From: a virus
Length of the DNA: 32,473 nt
Virus record (IMG/VR): IMGVR_UViG_3300031857_000815
Coordinates: 1 to 32,473 of that record
Direction: 5' to 3' (one strand)
The notes under the pieces are model-generated. The model saw only the letters and a list, made by a program, of their open reading frames with translations, made no database searches and was not told where the DNA came from. Within the stretch, counting starts at the first letter, position 1. The number at the start of each line of letters is the position of its first letter. Positions 20,694-28,596 of this stretch are shown here, one piece after another. Both the position numbers and the translations under genes were made by a program.

Positions 20694-21050
20694 ATGTATA
20701 AAAAAGGAGAGAAAGTTTACATCATCAAGCTAATTGATGATAAGCGCTACTTCGACAAGTACGAGGTAGTGAGCGTTGAGGACGCTAAAGATAACGGCTG
20801 TTGGTTGACAGGTATCAATCAGCTTGGCAATCAGACAACCAGATGGTACAACAATTCTGAATTTATAAAGTCAGATAGTATTGTCGAGTCACTGGTCAGT
20901 CAGTTGAGAGACCGATCGGCTGTTGGGATGGCGAAGTACAATACGAATTTAGATCGTAATGACTTAACCATAAAGGAGTGGGTTGAACATGCCAAGCAGG
21001 AGGCCATGGATCTTGCGCTATATCTTGAAAAAATAAAACAAATGTTATGA
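20694..21050 (+). CDS. MazG-like helical protein with N-terminal beta domain
   Basis: 118 aa from MYKKGEKVYIIKL; an upstream start at 20655 would lie in the terminator stem. Residues 1-60 are a beta-rich part. The rest, beginning near IVESLVSQLRDRS and including VGMAKYNTNLDRNDL, WVEHAKQEAMDLALYLEKI, has the R-x(4)-G-x-x-KY ... W-x-x-H-x-x-E-x-x-D layout of phage MazG-like proteins, which handle nucleotides. Activity on (d)NTPs is possible but not certain, since the metal-binding ExxE motif is incomplete. Confidence 0.65.
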   Translation: MYKKGEKVYIIKLIDDKRYFDKYEVVSVEDAKDNGCWLTGINQLGNQTTRWYNNSEFIKSDSIVESLVSQLRDRSAVGMAKYNTNLDRNDLTIKEWVEHAKQEAMDLALYLEKIKQML

Positions 21051-21075
21051 AAACATCAGGTTATAAACTGATATT

Positions 21076-21105
21076 TGTCCAGTTTTTTGCACAATAAACT
21101 GGACA
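21076..21105. repeat. Perfect 10-bp inverted repeat
   Basis: TGTCCAGTTT (21076-21085) and AAACTGGACA (21096-21105) around 10 bases. It lies alone in the 88-base gap between two genes, followed by AT-rich leader. It has no T-run, so an operator or an mRNA stabilising hairpin is more likely than a terminator. Confidence 0.6.
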
Positions 21106-21138
21106 TTAAAGTATAATAAACATAAAATAAAAATAATT

Positions 21139-21342
21139 ATGAAAACAGCAGTAGAATGGTTGGAAAATGAATTTCAAGAAATGTGTAAAGATTTCGGAGG
21201 GGTTCATTCAGGTTTTATTGTAAAATTTGAACAAGCCAAAGCCAAAGAGAGAAGTCAAAAGGCAGAAGAATACCTAAAAGGCTTCAAAGATGGTAAAGAG
21301 TACCAAATAAAATTAGATGAATTAACCTTTAAATCAGAATAG
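21139..21342 (+). CDS. Helical early protein, 67 aa
   Basis: Begins MKTAVEWLENEFQEM, a pattern common to small phage proteins that start with an EWL helix, followed by a charged helix (FEQAKAKERSQKAEEYLKG). No known function. It opens a more AT-rich run of genes that extends to about 23.4 kb. Confidence 0.7.
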   Translation: MKTAVEWLENEFQEMCKDFGGVHSGFIVKFEQAKAKERSQKAEEYLKGFKDGKEYQIKLDELTFKSE

Positions 21343-21472
21343 AATGAGCAGTGAAGATATTGGATTTTGTATTGTTTATGGAGCAATTAGTGTTTCAGGA
21401 TTTTGTATAGCAATTCACTATTGGTATTACCAATTATTTAAAAAAAGAAATAAAAACCTTTAAATCAGAATA
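21324..21472 (+). repeat. 18-bp direct repeat flanking a mini-gene
   Basis: AACCTTTAAATCAGAATA occurs at 21324-21341 and again at 21455-21472, 131 bp apart. Each copy covers the last codons of one gene and the spacer before the next, so the 39-aa gene between them could be gained or lost by recombination. Confidence 0.8.
21344..21463 (+). CDS. Single-pass membrane protein, 39 aa
   Basis: MSSEDIGFCIVYGAISVSGF continuing through a hydrophobic stretch to HYWYYQLFKKRNKNL: one membrane helix with a basic, inside-positive end. No family recognised. Its last codons and the spacer after it repeat those of the preceding gene. Confidence 0.5.
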   Translation: MSSEDIGFCIVYGAISVSGFCIAIHYWYYQLFKKRNKNL

Positions 21473-21474
21473 AG

Positions 21475-21780
21475 ATGAAACAAGAACTAACAGAACAAGA
21501 AGTAATTGAGATGATGGGAGAACCCCATTACAAATCATTTGCAATGAACATTTATGAACTAATTAAAAAAAGCGAGGCATACAAAGATCTTGATGATGCT
21601 GTTTTTTATATTGGAGCTGAGCCATTAGATGAGACAACTTGGTTTCATTTTGAGGCAACAATTAAAAAATTACCATTTGGTGATGATTTTGGATTTACAA
21701 GAATGGTTATTACTGATGATTTTGATTTTGTGTTGGACAGAGTTAATGATGCTAAAAGAGAAATAAATAAAAATAAATAA
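21475..21780 (+). CDS. Acidic hypothetical protein, 101 aa
   Basis: An N-terminal helix (TEQEVIEMMGEP), then Asp/Glu/Phe-rich alpha/beta sequence (GAEPLDETTWFHFEAT, ITDDFDFVLDRVNDAK). No catalytic motif. Highly AT-rich codons. It follows the repeat-bounded mini-gene by 11 nt and precedes the next gene by 1. Confidence 0.6.
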   Translation: MKQELTEQEVIEMMGEPHYKSFAMNIYELIKKSEAYKDLDDAVFYIGAEPLDETTWFHFEATIKKLPFGDDFGFTRMVITDDFDFVLDRVNDAKREINKNK

Positions 21781-21781
21781 C

Positions 21782-21970
21782 ATGACAGCAAAAGAAGAAG
21801 CAAAAAAGATATACGAAAGATTTTTAAATATCAGTCACGACATGAGTCCAGAATATGCCAGACGGTCGGCCATTGAAGCGGTCGATCTTATGTCAAGTGT
21901 ATGTAACTTATTGTATATAGATTATTATTTAGATATAAAAGAAGAATTAGAAAGTGGCGATTGTATATAA
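21782..21970 (+). CDS. Small helical phage protein, 62 aa
   Basis: KEEAKKIYERFLNIS followed by a second helix (ARRSAIEAVDLMSSVC) and an acidic tail. This layout (an E-E-A-x-x-IY helix then a C/S-A-I-x-A-V-D helix) is one of the commonest small phage proteins; its function is unknown to me. Overlaps the next gene, whose start is GTG, by 17 nt. Confidence 0.7.
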   Translation: MTAKEEAKKIYERFLNISHDMSPEYARRSAIEAVDLMSSVCNLLYIDYYLDIKEELESGDCI

Positions 21971-22331
21971 CTCAGCAACATGCCTACAGTGTTTAAAAAC
22001 ATTAGTAAGCAGACACGTCCATGACTTTAATAAGTGTGGATGTCCAAACGAAGCATTTGTAGATGGCGGTTCATACTATCAAAGGTACGGTGCAAAAGAC
22101 ATGAAAAAGATACATGCGTATGCTATAAATGACGATGATGACTTTGAGCTTGTACGTCAGTTTGCAACACGAGGTAGTCGAGGAATAGATGGCAAGCAAC
22201 CTCTGATATGGATACCAATAGCACATCTAACAGATGATCACATCCAAGCAATACTTGAATATGGTGGTGCAGAATGGCACCTTGAATTATTAAAAAAAGA
22301 AATCAAATACAGACATGAAAATAGAACTTAA
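21954..22331 (+). CDS. Phage protein with possible Cys/His metal site
   Basis: 125 aa, starting at GTG 21954 (AIVYNSATCLQC). It has C-L-x-C near residues 10-13 and HVHDFNKCGC near 21-31, a possible zinc site, then VDGGSYYQRYG and an acidic middle. The C-terminal half ends in a helix with YGGAEWHLELLKKEIKYR. I recall this arrangement from many phages as a conserved unknown. No enzymatic motif. GTG start is inferred from the position of the CxxC unit. Confidence 0.65.
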   Translation: MAIVYNSATCLQCLKTLVSRHVHDFNKCGCPNEAFVDGGSYYQRYGAKDMKKIHAYAINDDDDFELVRQFATRGSRGIDGKQPLIWIPIAHLTDDHIQAILEYGGAEWHLELLKKEIKYRHENRT

Positions 22332-23439
22332 ATCAAAAATAATTAATGATAAATATACAGACTATGTATATGAATCATTTGATATTCAGAACAGAGAAGA
22401 AACATCTGTATCTATTCCTATGAGTTTAGGAGAAGCAAAAACTTTTGATTGGAATATAGGTGTTATACTCGGTAGTAGTGGTAGCGGAAAGACTACAATT
22501 TTGAAAAAATGTGGTGAGTTAAAACAATCTAAATTTGATTACAATAAACCATTAATAAGCAACTTTAATTGGCTAGAGCCAAAAGAAGCTACATTAGTTT
22601 TAACTTCAATGGGTTTATCATCAGTACCAACTTGGTTAAGACCATTTAATGCATTAAGCAATGGCGAACAATACAGGGCAACATTAGCTTACTTGGTTGC
22701 ATCTGCTAAGGATGGTGAAGTAATACTAATAGATGAATATACATCTGTTGTTGATAGAGATGTTGCTAAAGCTATGAGTTTTGCATTACAAAAATACATT
22801 CGTAGAGAAAACAAGAGGATTATTTTAGCATCTTGTCATTATGATATTTTAGAATGGTTAATACCAGATTGGACTTGTTCACCGCAAAAAGGAGGCGTAC
22901 TCGAAAGGTGCGACTATCGAAGGCACGGCAGACCAAAAATCGAACTACAAATTAGTAGAGTCGAATCTGAAACTTGGAACCTCTTCAAAAAACATCATTA
23001 TCTAACAGAAGAAGTAAATAAAAGTTGTAAGTTTTTATTATTTGAATGGCAAAACAAACCTATTGCAATTATTGCTATAATAAATCAACCAAGGAAAGGT
23101 TGCCCTAATGGTTTTGCTATAAGTAGAATAGTTGTCATGCCAGATTTTCAAGGAATGGGATTGGGCGTTAAGTTATCTGAATTTGCAGGAGGTATTATAA
23201 GAAATGAAGGAGGTCTTTGTTTTATAAAAACAGTAAACCCAGCGTTAGGTGTGTACTTTAACAAAAGTAATAAATGGAGACCAACAGTAAATAATGGTAA
23301 AAAAAGAACTATAAAAGAAGATACTGATAAAAAAGCATCTAACAGATTAGAAAGAGCTTCTTACTGCCACGAATACATAGGAGAAAGCATAAGCGGTTAT
23401 GAAGAATTATTATTACCAATAAAAGAAATGAGAAAATGA
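22315..23439 (+). CDS. ABC-type ATPase fused to Mom-like GNAT domain
   Basis: 374 aa, two domains. ATPase (residues 1-200): Walker A GSSGSGKTT (53-61), signature LSNGEQYRATLA (114-125), Walker B VILIDEYTSVVDR (136-148), H-loop ILASCH (about 175-180). GNAT domain (about 210-340): LFKKHHYL, ISRIVVMPDFQGMGLG (acetyl-CoA loop) and FNKSNKWRP. HHYL with the R-I/V-V-x-P strand and a terminal W resembles the phage Mu Mom group, which modifies adenine in DNA. No transmembrane partner is present, so transport is unlikely. Likely acts on nucleic acid or protein with ATP-driven movement; target unknown. Notably AT-rich. Confidence 0.85.
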   Translation: MKIELKSKIINDKYTDYVYESFDIQNREETSVSIPMSLGEAKTFDWNIGVILGSSGSGKTTILKKCGELKQSKFDYNKPLISNFNWLEPKEATLVLTSMGLSSVPTWLRPFNALSNGEQYRATLAYLVASAKDGEVILIDEYTSVVDRDVAKAMSFALQKYIRRENKRIILASCHYDILEWLIPDWTCSPQKGGVLERCDYRRHGRPKIELQISRVESETWNLFKKHHYLTEEVNKSCKFLLFEWQNKPIAIIAIINQPRKGCPNGFAISRIVVMPDFQGMGLGVKLSEFAGGIIRNEGGLCFIKTVNPALGVYFNKSNKWRPTVNNGKKRTIKEDTDKKASNRLERASYCHEYIGESISGYEELLLPIKEMRK

Positions 23440-23690
23440 AAACAATAATCCAATCGATAATTGATAGAGACAGTTTAAACTCTCCATCAAGAAAACAGCA
23501 TCTCGTTCACAAGAGAGCACATCTTTATGTTCAGTTGAGAAAGGCAGGTCTTACATTAAAAGAGATAGGTCAGTTGTTCAATCGGGACCATAGTGCGGTC
23601 CACTATTGGATAAACAAATACGAGTACCTATTATCAGTTAATGACCAATTACTTTTAAACGACATAAAGGAATATGATAACATACTTTAA
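23436..23690 (+). CDS. Stand-alone DnaA domain IV-like DNA-binding protein
   Basis: 84 aa. The stretch LTLKEIGQLFNRDHSAVHYW is the DnaA domain IV signature (IG-x-x-F-x-RDHS-x-V), the helix-turn-helix that reads DnaA boxes. No AAA+ or N-terminal domain is present. Overlaps neighbours by 4 and 17 nt. Placement directly before the primase-helicase suggests origin recognition or recruitment of replication proteins; this is inference. Confidence 0.8.
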   Translation: MKTIIQSIIDRDSLNSPSRKQHLVHKRAHLYVQLRKAGLTLKEIGQLFNRDHSAVHYWINKYEYLLSVNDQLLLNDIKEYDNIL

Positions 23691-26016
23691 ATCAATTAAC
23701 GAAACATCATCACCCTATCACGTAGATGTATCTGTAGCTATCTCAAGGATACGCGATGGTAAGTCTATGCAGTTGGTAATGGACGTTAGATCTGAGACAG
23801 ACAAAAACAATCGAAATGAGAAGAAGAAGTTACTTCCAGCGATATGTTTCTCTGGCCAGTTTTCAAAACGTGCAGACACTGCTTGCATAAATCATAGTGG
23901 TCTAATATGTATAGACTTCGATGGTTTTGATGATGATGTACATCTTTCTAACTTTCGGAAGAAGGTTGAGAGCGATGAATACACATATTCATGTTTCTTG
24001 TCACCTTCTGGCGATGGGTTAAAGGTTCTTGTAAGGATACCAAAAAATCCCATGCATCATAAGCACTACTTTAATGCACTCAAGACGTACTATAACATCC
24101 AACAGTTTGACACCACGTCACGCAACATATCAAGGGTTTGCTATGAGTCATACGATCCAGACATATATGTAAATGAGCTGTCTTCAATATGGACTCAGAT
24201 AGAGGGTGATGTTGAGGTTCCAGTAGAACGTAAGCCTGTTATGTTTGTTGTTGAGGATCACCAAGAGATAGTTCGTAGACTTAACTTATGGTGGAACAAA
24301 AATCACGGCATGGTGCCAGGACAGCGTAACAATAACTTATTCATACTAGCATCAGCTCTAAATGAGTATGGCATAAACAAAGAGGACGCTATGGCAGTAC
24401 TTCATGAGCACGACGTAGATGGATCAATGTCTAGAGAGATACCAACCATCATATACAGCGCTTATAAGAACGTACAGCAGTTCAACACGAAGTACTTTGA
24501 AGATAAGGACAAGGAGACCTCTATAAAGAATGACATAAAGATGGGTATTCCTGTCGAACAAGTTACTACAAAGTACAACATAGAGGAGATTCCATCAGTA
24601 GACGATGATTTCTGGACCAAGAGTAGTAAGGGTAAGATAGACCTAGTGCCACACCTCTTTAGACGTTTTTTAGAGAGGAGCGGTTTCTATAAATACTATC
24701 CACCAACTTCTATGAACTTTGTATTTGTCAGAGTGGTTGACAATACGATCAGTGATGTAAACGAAGATGTAATTAAAGACTTCGTTCTCAAGTACTTATA
24801 CGATCGTGATGATATGTCAGTGTATAACTTCTTTGCTATCAACACTAAGTTCTTTCAAGAGACATTCCTAAACTATGTCTCTAAGATCGATGCTGACTTC
24901 ATTAAAGACACCCAAGATATAGCATACCTATATTACCTAAACTGCGCTGTTAGGGTGTCGAAGTCAAGCATTGACATGATAGACTACAAAGACCTATCTG
25001 GTTATGTGTGGGAGAAGCAGAAGATACAGCGTAACTTTAACCTATCATCTTTTGATGATTGTGAGTACAAGAGATTCATCAACAACATAGCTGGTGACAC
25101 GCCAGACAGACAGCGTTCTGTTGAGTCTACCATTGGTTATTTGATGCATTCGCATAAGCCTGCAAGCTATGCTCCTGCGATAATACTTAATGACGAGGTG
25201 ATCAGTGACAACCCAGAGGGAGGTACTGGTAAGGGTATATTCGTAAAGTCTATCAGCCACATGAAGAAGATGGTGATAATAGACGGAAAGGGATTCAGCT
25301 TTCAGAAGTCATTCCCATATCAACGTGTACAGGTTGACACGCAGGTGTTGGTGTTTGATGATGTCGCTCGTCACTTTGACTTTGAGAGATTGTTCTCAGT
25401 AATTACTGAGGGTATAACACTTGAGAAGAAAAACAAGGATGAGATTAAGCTAGAGTTTGAGGATTCTCCAAAGATTGTCATAACTACAAACTATGCCATC
25501 AGAGGTGCTGGTAATTCATTTGAGAGACGTAAGTGGGACCTAGAGTTCAAACAGCACTACTCGAAGAACTACACGCCAGAGAGCGAGTTCGGACACATGT
25601 TATTTACTGATTGGTCTGACGATGAGTGGATACGCTTTGACAACTACATGATATCTAATCTACAGCTTTACCTAAACAAGGGTTTGATGCAGAGTGAGTT
25701 CAAGAATTTAAAAACTCGTAAATTTATTGCTGAAACAAGTGCTGACTTTTGGGAGTGGTGTACATCAAAGGATAACATGGGTACAAAAGCTAACATGCCT
25801 ACACTTGGGAATACTCTATATAACTCATTTGTTTCCGAGTATCCAGACTATGGTAACTATGGTAGGTACAAGATATCACAGATAAAGTTCTACCGATGGT
25901 TAGATTCATTCGGTGAATATAAGTACGGAATGAAGCCAGAGATTACTCGTGGAGCAAATGGTAAGAATGTAGAGTTTAAGATTAAGCAAAATGAGCAAAG
26001 TAGGTTAAACTTTTAA
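23674..26016 (+). CDS. Primase-helicase, BT4734/VirE-N and SF3 domains
   Basis: 780 aa. Residues about 1-175 match BT4734/VirE-N proteins: ICIDFDGF (83-90) and SPSGDGLKVLV (109-119), which carry the metal and nucleotide site of archaeo-eukaryotic-type primases. Residues about 200-275 look like a PriCT-type helical linker (NNNLFILASALNEYGI). The C-terminal part is an SF3/D5-like helicase: Walker A GGTGKG (517-522), Walker B VLVFDDV (about 558), motif C VITTNYAIRG (about 602) with SFERRKW after it. It would prime and unwind phage DNA. No neighbours of polymerase type are in the window. Confidence 0.85.
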   Translation: MITYFKSINETSSPYHVDVSVAISRIRDGKSMQLVMDVRSETDKNNRNEKKKLLPAICFSGQFSKRADTACINHSGLICIDFDGFDDDVHLSNFRKKVESDEYTYSCFLSPSGDGLKVLVRIPKNPMHHKHYFNALKTYYNIQQFDTTSRNISRVCYESYDPDIYVNELSSIWTQIEGDVEVPVERKPVMFVVEDHQEIVRRLNLWWNKNHGMVPGQRNNNLFILASALNEYGINKEDAMAVLHEHDVDGSMSREIPTIIYSAYKNVQQFNTKYFEDKDKETSIKNDIKMGIPVEQVTTKYNIEEIPSVDDDFWTKSSKGKIDLVPHLFRRFLERSGFYKYYPPTSMNFVFVRVVDNTISDVNEDVIKDFVLKYLYDRDDMSVYNFFAINTKFFQETFLNYVSKIDADFIKDTQDIAYLYYLNCAVRVSKSSIDMIDYKDLSGYVWEKQKIQRNFNLSSFDDCEYKRFINNIAGDTPDRQRSVESTIGYLMHSHKPASYAPAIILNDEVISDNPEGGTGKGIFVKSISHMKKMVIIDGKGFSFQKSFPYQRVQVDTQVLVFDDVARHFDFERLFSVITEGITLEKKNKDEIKLEFEDSPKIVITTNYAIRGAGNSFERRKWDLEFKQHYSKNYTPESEFGHMLFTDWSDDEWIRFDNYMISNLQLYLNKGLMQSEFKNLKTRKFIAETSADFWEWCTSKDNMGTKANMPTLGNTLYNSFVSEYPDYGNYGRYKISQIKFYRWLDSFGEYKYGMKPEITRGANGKNVEFKIKQNEQSRLNF

Positions 26017-26019
26017 ATT

Positions 26020-26286
26020 ATGAGCGCAATAGCTAGGCTTAAAGAAAAAATAGGTGTTATAGACAAGCTATTGAGCGTTACTGCTAACAGTACAAGGAGA
26101 CATGCTGAGTTGAAAGAAATGTATGAAGATTATACAATGACGCATGACTTCTTGTCTGGAGGTAGAGATAACTTGGACTACAGACCTTACTATTCTATAA
26201 GGGAGCTATCACGTTCTAAAAATCAAAACGAATTAAATGAAATCTACGATGAACTTAAGAGACTATCAATCAGAGATAGCACATAG
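26020..26286 (+). CDS. Hypothetical helical protein, 88 aa
   Basis: Helical, coiled-coil-like at the start (IARLKEKIGVIDKLL), then HAELKEMYEDYTMTHDF and a C-terminal helix with QNELNEIYDELKRLS. No domain recognised. It overlaps the helicase by about 38 nt if the helicase begins at 26249. Possibly a small partner of the replication proteins. Confidence 0.6.
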   Translation: MSAIARLKEKIGVIDKLLSVTANSTRRHAELKEMYEDYTMTHDFLSGGRDNLDYRPYYSIRELSRSKNQNELNEIYDELKRLSIRDST

Positions 26287-27487
26287 AGCTGTTAATATAC
26301 TTTTAAATAAAAACATAGTCTATCTTGCTATGGAGGTTAGGACTGGCAAGACGGCAACATCTCTTGAAACAGCTAGGATTTATGGAGCTAAAAGAGTTTT
26401 ATTTCTAACTAAGAAAAAGGCCATAAGATCAATAGAGAATGACTATAGAGACTTTGGATTTTCAGAACACTTTGATATCACTGTGATGAATGATGAGTCT
26501 ATGCATAAGCTAGAGGACACAAACTATGATCTTATCATACATGATGAGCACCATAGGTTTGGAGCTTTCCCAAAGCCAGGAATGCAGACTAAATTATACA
26601 AGCAGATGTTTGCAATTAAGCCAATGATATTTCTATCTGGAACACCAAGCCCAGAGTCATACAGTCAGATATATCATCAGTTCTGGGTGAGTGCATATAG
26701 TCCTTTTAAACACTACGTTAATTTTTACAGATGGGCCGATGACTATGTCAATAAGTATCAACGGAATATAAACGGCATACTTATAAATGAGTACGACAAG
26801 GGTATAGAGCAGAAGATAATGTCTGCTGTTTCTGAGTACATGATAACCTTCCAACAAAAGCAGGCTGGATTCTCTACTGAGATAGAGGAAGAAATATTGC
26901 ATATCGCGATGAGCGATACCACAAAAAACATAATCAAAAAATTAGAGCGTGATCTAGTTGTTGAGGGTAAGGACGAAGTCATATTGGCCGACACGCCAGT
27001 CAAACTTATGCAAAAACTACATCAGTTGTGGAGCGGTACCGTAAAATTTGAGAGCGGTAACAGCATGATAATAGATACTACAAAGGCTGAGTTTATAAAG
27101 TCAAAGTTTAAAGACTCAAAGATAGGAGTATTCTATAAGTTTAAAGAAGAGCTGAACGTACTTAAGCAAGTATTTGGTGATGACTTAACCACAGAGTTAC
27201 ATAAGTTTGATGATGAAGGTTATAAGGTAATAGCCTTACAAATAGTATCTGGTCGTGAGGGTATATCCTTAAAAAATGCTGACTATGTTGTCTTTTATAA
27301 CATAGACTTCAGTGCTACAAGTTATTGGCAGGCCAGAGATCGCATGACCACGATGGCAAGAAAATTTAATAAAGTTTATTGGATCTTTTCTGAAGAAGGA
27401 ATAGAAGATAAGATCTATGAGACAGTAAAATCAAAAAAGAAGTTTACAGTAAACATTTTTAAGAAAGACTATGGAATCAAAAATTAA
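26249..27487 (+). CDS. SF2 DNA helicase, SNF2/DEAD-like
   Basis: 412 aa from MNLRDYQSEIAHRA; an in-frame ATG at 26237 adds four residues and more overlap. Helicase motifs: Q-like LRDYQ, I VRTGKT (about 29), II DEHH (about 99), III SGTPSP (about 130), IV-V VSGREGISLKNADYVVFYN, VI YWQARDRM (about 360). The layout fits phage SNF2-like helicases that remodel or unwind DNA in replication and recombination. Followed by small genes and VRR-NUC, a frequent phage order. Confidence 0.9.
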   Translation: MNLRDYQSEIAHRAVNILLNKNIVYLAMEVRTGKTATSLETARIYGAKRVLFLTKKKAIRSIENDYRDFGFSEHFDITVMNDESMHKLEDTNYDLIIHDEHHRFGAFPKPGMQTKLYKQMFAIKPMIFLSGTPSPESYSQIYHQFWVSAYSPFKHYVNFYRWADDYVNKYQRNINGILINEYDKGIEQKIMSAVSEYMITFQQKQAGFSTEIEEEILHIAMSDTTKNIIKKLERDLVVEGKDEVILADTPVKLMQKLHQLWSGTVKFESGNSMIIDTTKAEFIKSKFKDSKIGVFYKFKEELNVLKQVFGDDLTTELHKFDDEGYKVIALQIVSGREGISLKNADYVVFYNIDFSATSYWQARDRMTTMARKFNKVYWIFSEEGIEDKIYETVKSKKKFTVNIFKKDYGIKN

Positions 27488-27632
27488 AGCACAGTATCAA
27501 TTGATTAAGGATATCGAATTTGATATGATCAAGTTAAAAAGATTTAAACTTGAAGCAGAGCAAGAACTTGAGCGTCTCATATTAGAGGCTGCCGATCAAC
27601 TAAAAATAAATTTCGATGAAGATATTAAATGA
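27471..27632 (+). CDS. Small helical protein, 53 aa
   Basis: Overlaps the helicase end by 17 nt and the next gene by 17 nt. Sequence is one long charged helix (KAQYQLIKDIEFDMIKLKRF, EQELERLILEAADQL), coiled-coil-like. No family recognised. Confidence 0.6.
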   Translation: MESKIKAQYQLIKDIEFDMIKLKRFKLEAEQELERLILEAADQLKINFDEDIK

Positions 27633-27876
27633 TCCAATGATTGCAAAGTTGATAGAAACTTTCGATCTAGAAGCGCCAGAACAATTAGTATTAAATGTAT
27701 GTGACTATGAGTACGTTGATGGAAAAATAATAATAAATTCAATTGAAGTATTGGATGGTAATTTAAAATTCATTAAGTTTGCTGACCTTCAGAAGGTAAC
27801 GCCACATATTAATAAATATTATACTACGTTTGGCAACAGAACAGCAGATACAAACAAAACTAATCAAGCAACTTGA
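27616..27876 (+). CDS. Hypothetical protein, 86 aa
   Basis: An N-terminal helix (MKILNDPMIAKLIETF), a strand block (LVLNVCDYEYVDGKIIINS) and a basic, Thr-rich end. No family recognised. The last 47 nt overlap the VRR-NUC gene, which is a large overlap even here. Confidence 0.55.
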   Translation: MKILNDPMIAKLIETFDLEAPEQLVLNVCDYEYVDGKIIINSIEVLDGNLKFIKFADLQKVTPHINKYYTTFGNRTADTNKTNQAT

Positions 27877-28093
27877 GAGTGAGGGATATTATGTCATAAA
27901 GTTAATTATGACAAATAAGAACGGTATACCAGACCTATTGGCTTTACCAAAGGACTGTAGTGCTTTTTTTGTTGAGGTAAAGAGGCCTGGACATAAACCT
28001 AGGCCTCTTCAAGTTTATAGAATAAAAGAACTAAAATCACATGGCATTAAGGCGACGTATTACAGCGGTGAAGGATTTATCGAGGTTGATTGA
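27830..28093 (+). CDS. VRR-NUC domain nuclease
   Basis: 87 aa, the whole of a minimal VRR-NUC domain: E4-Q (EQQIQTKLIKQLES) for the first acidic residue, NGIPDLLAL (Asp) and FFVEVKRPGHKPRPLQ (Glu-x-Lys with the conserved R-P-L-Q). These are the PD-(D/E)XK residues. In phages this family cuts branched DNA, such as Holliday junctions; one-domain forms of 85-100 aa are typical. Confidence 0.85.
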   Translation: MATEQQIQTKLIKQLESEGYYVIKLIMTNKNGIPDLLALPKDCSAFFVEVKRPGHKPRPLQVYRIKELKSHGIKATYYSGEGFIEVD

Positions 28094-28430
28094 TCTGAGA
28101 CACCAAATAAAGAGAGACATAATAAATGGCGAACTGATTGAAAACCTGCCAAACAAGTACAACATATCATGGCATTTTTTAATACACAACTTGGTTCACG
28201 CTATAGGACCATCTCACGATACCAAAGGTGAGTTTGGCTACAAGAAAGCAGATGACTTCCTGTCAGAGGAAGAGATGTTAAATACAATAGAATATAATTA
28301 CGAAAATTTAAGTTATGGAGAAAAAGAAATCTATCACGAACGAGAAAAAGATGGCAGCCTTGGTAGGTATTTTGCCAGTAATGATGGACTATATGGAGGA
28401 TATCAAGGAGATATACCCGAAGGTATATAG
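28041..28430 (+). CDS. Hypothetical protein, 129 aa, unusually overlapped
   Basis: Basic N-terminus (LRRRITAVKDLSRLIDL), a helical middle with NKYNISWHFLIHNLVHAIG and an acidic part (DDFLSEEEMLNTIEYN). The first 53 nt overlap VRR-NUC and the last 116 nt overlap the next gene. The C-terminal 24 residues are Gly/Tyr-rich and less protein-like, so the real end may be earlier or a frameshift may exist. Family unknown. Confidence 0.5.
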   Translation: MALRRRITAVKDLSRLIDLRHQIKRDIINGELIENLPNKYNISWHFLIHNLVHAIGPSHDTKGEFGYKKADDFLSEEEMLNTIEYNYENLSYGEKEIYHEREKDGSLGRYFASNDGLYGGYQGDIPEGI

Positions 28431-28596
28431 TAAGAGAGTAAAAATGTTAGGCAACGACTTTATAAAGGAGGTTGAGCGAAATGGAGATAATCTTTACAAG
28501 CAGATTGCTGGTGAGGACGATAAAGAGTTGATGGCGTTCTATCAACAGATCAATGATTTAGGTGTTGCGTTTAATGATTGGCTTAGGAACTTATGA
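28315..28596 (+). CDS. Hypothetical helical protein, 93 aa
   Basis: Helical and charged: MMDYMEDIKEIYPKVYSKRV, then GNDFIKEVERNGDNLYKQIAG cut at the turn, and FYQQINDLGVAFNDWL. The hydrophobic pattern is regular throughout, which supports this frame over the overlapping one. No family recognised. Stop overlaps the next ATG. Confidence 0.65.
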   Translation: MEKKKSITNEKKMAALVGILPVMMDYMEDIKEIYPKVYSKRVKMLGNDFIKEVERNGDNLYKQIAGEDDKELMAFYQQINDLGVAFNDWLRNL

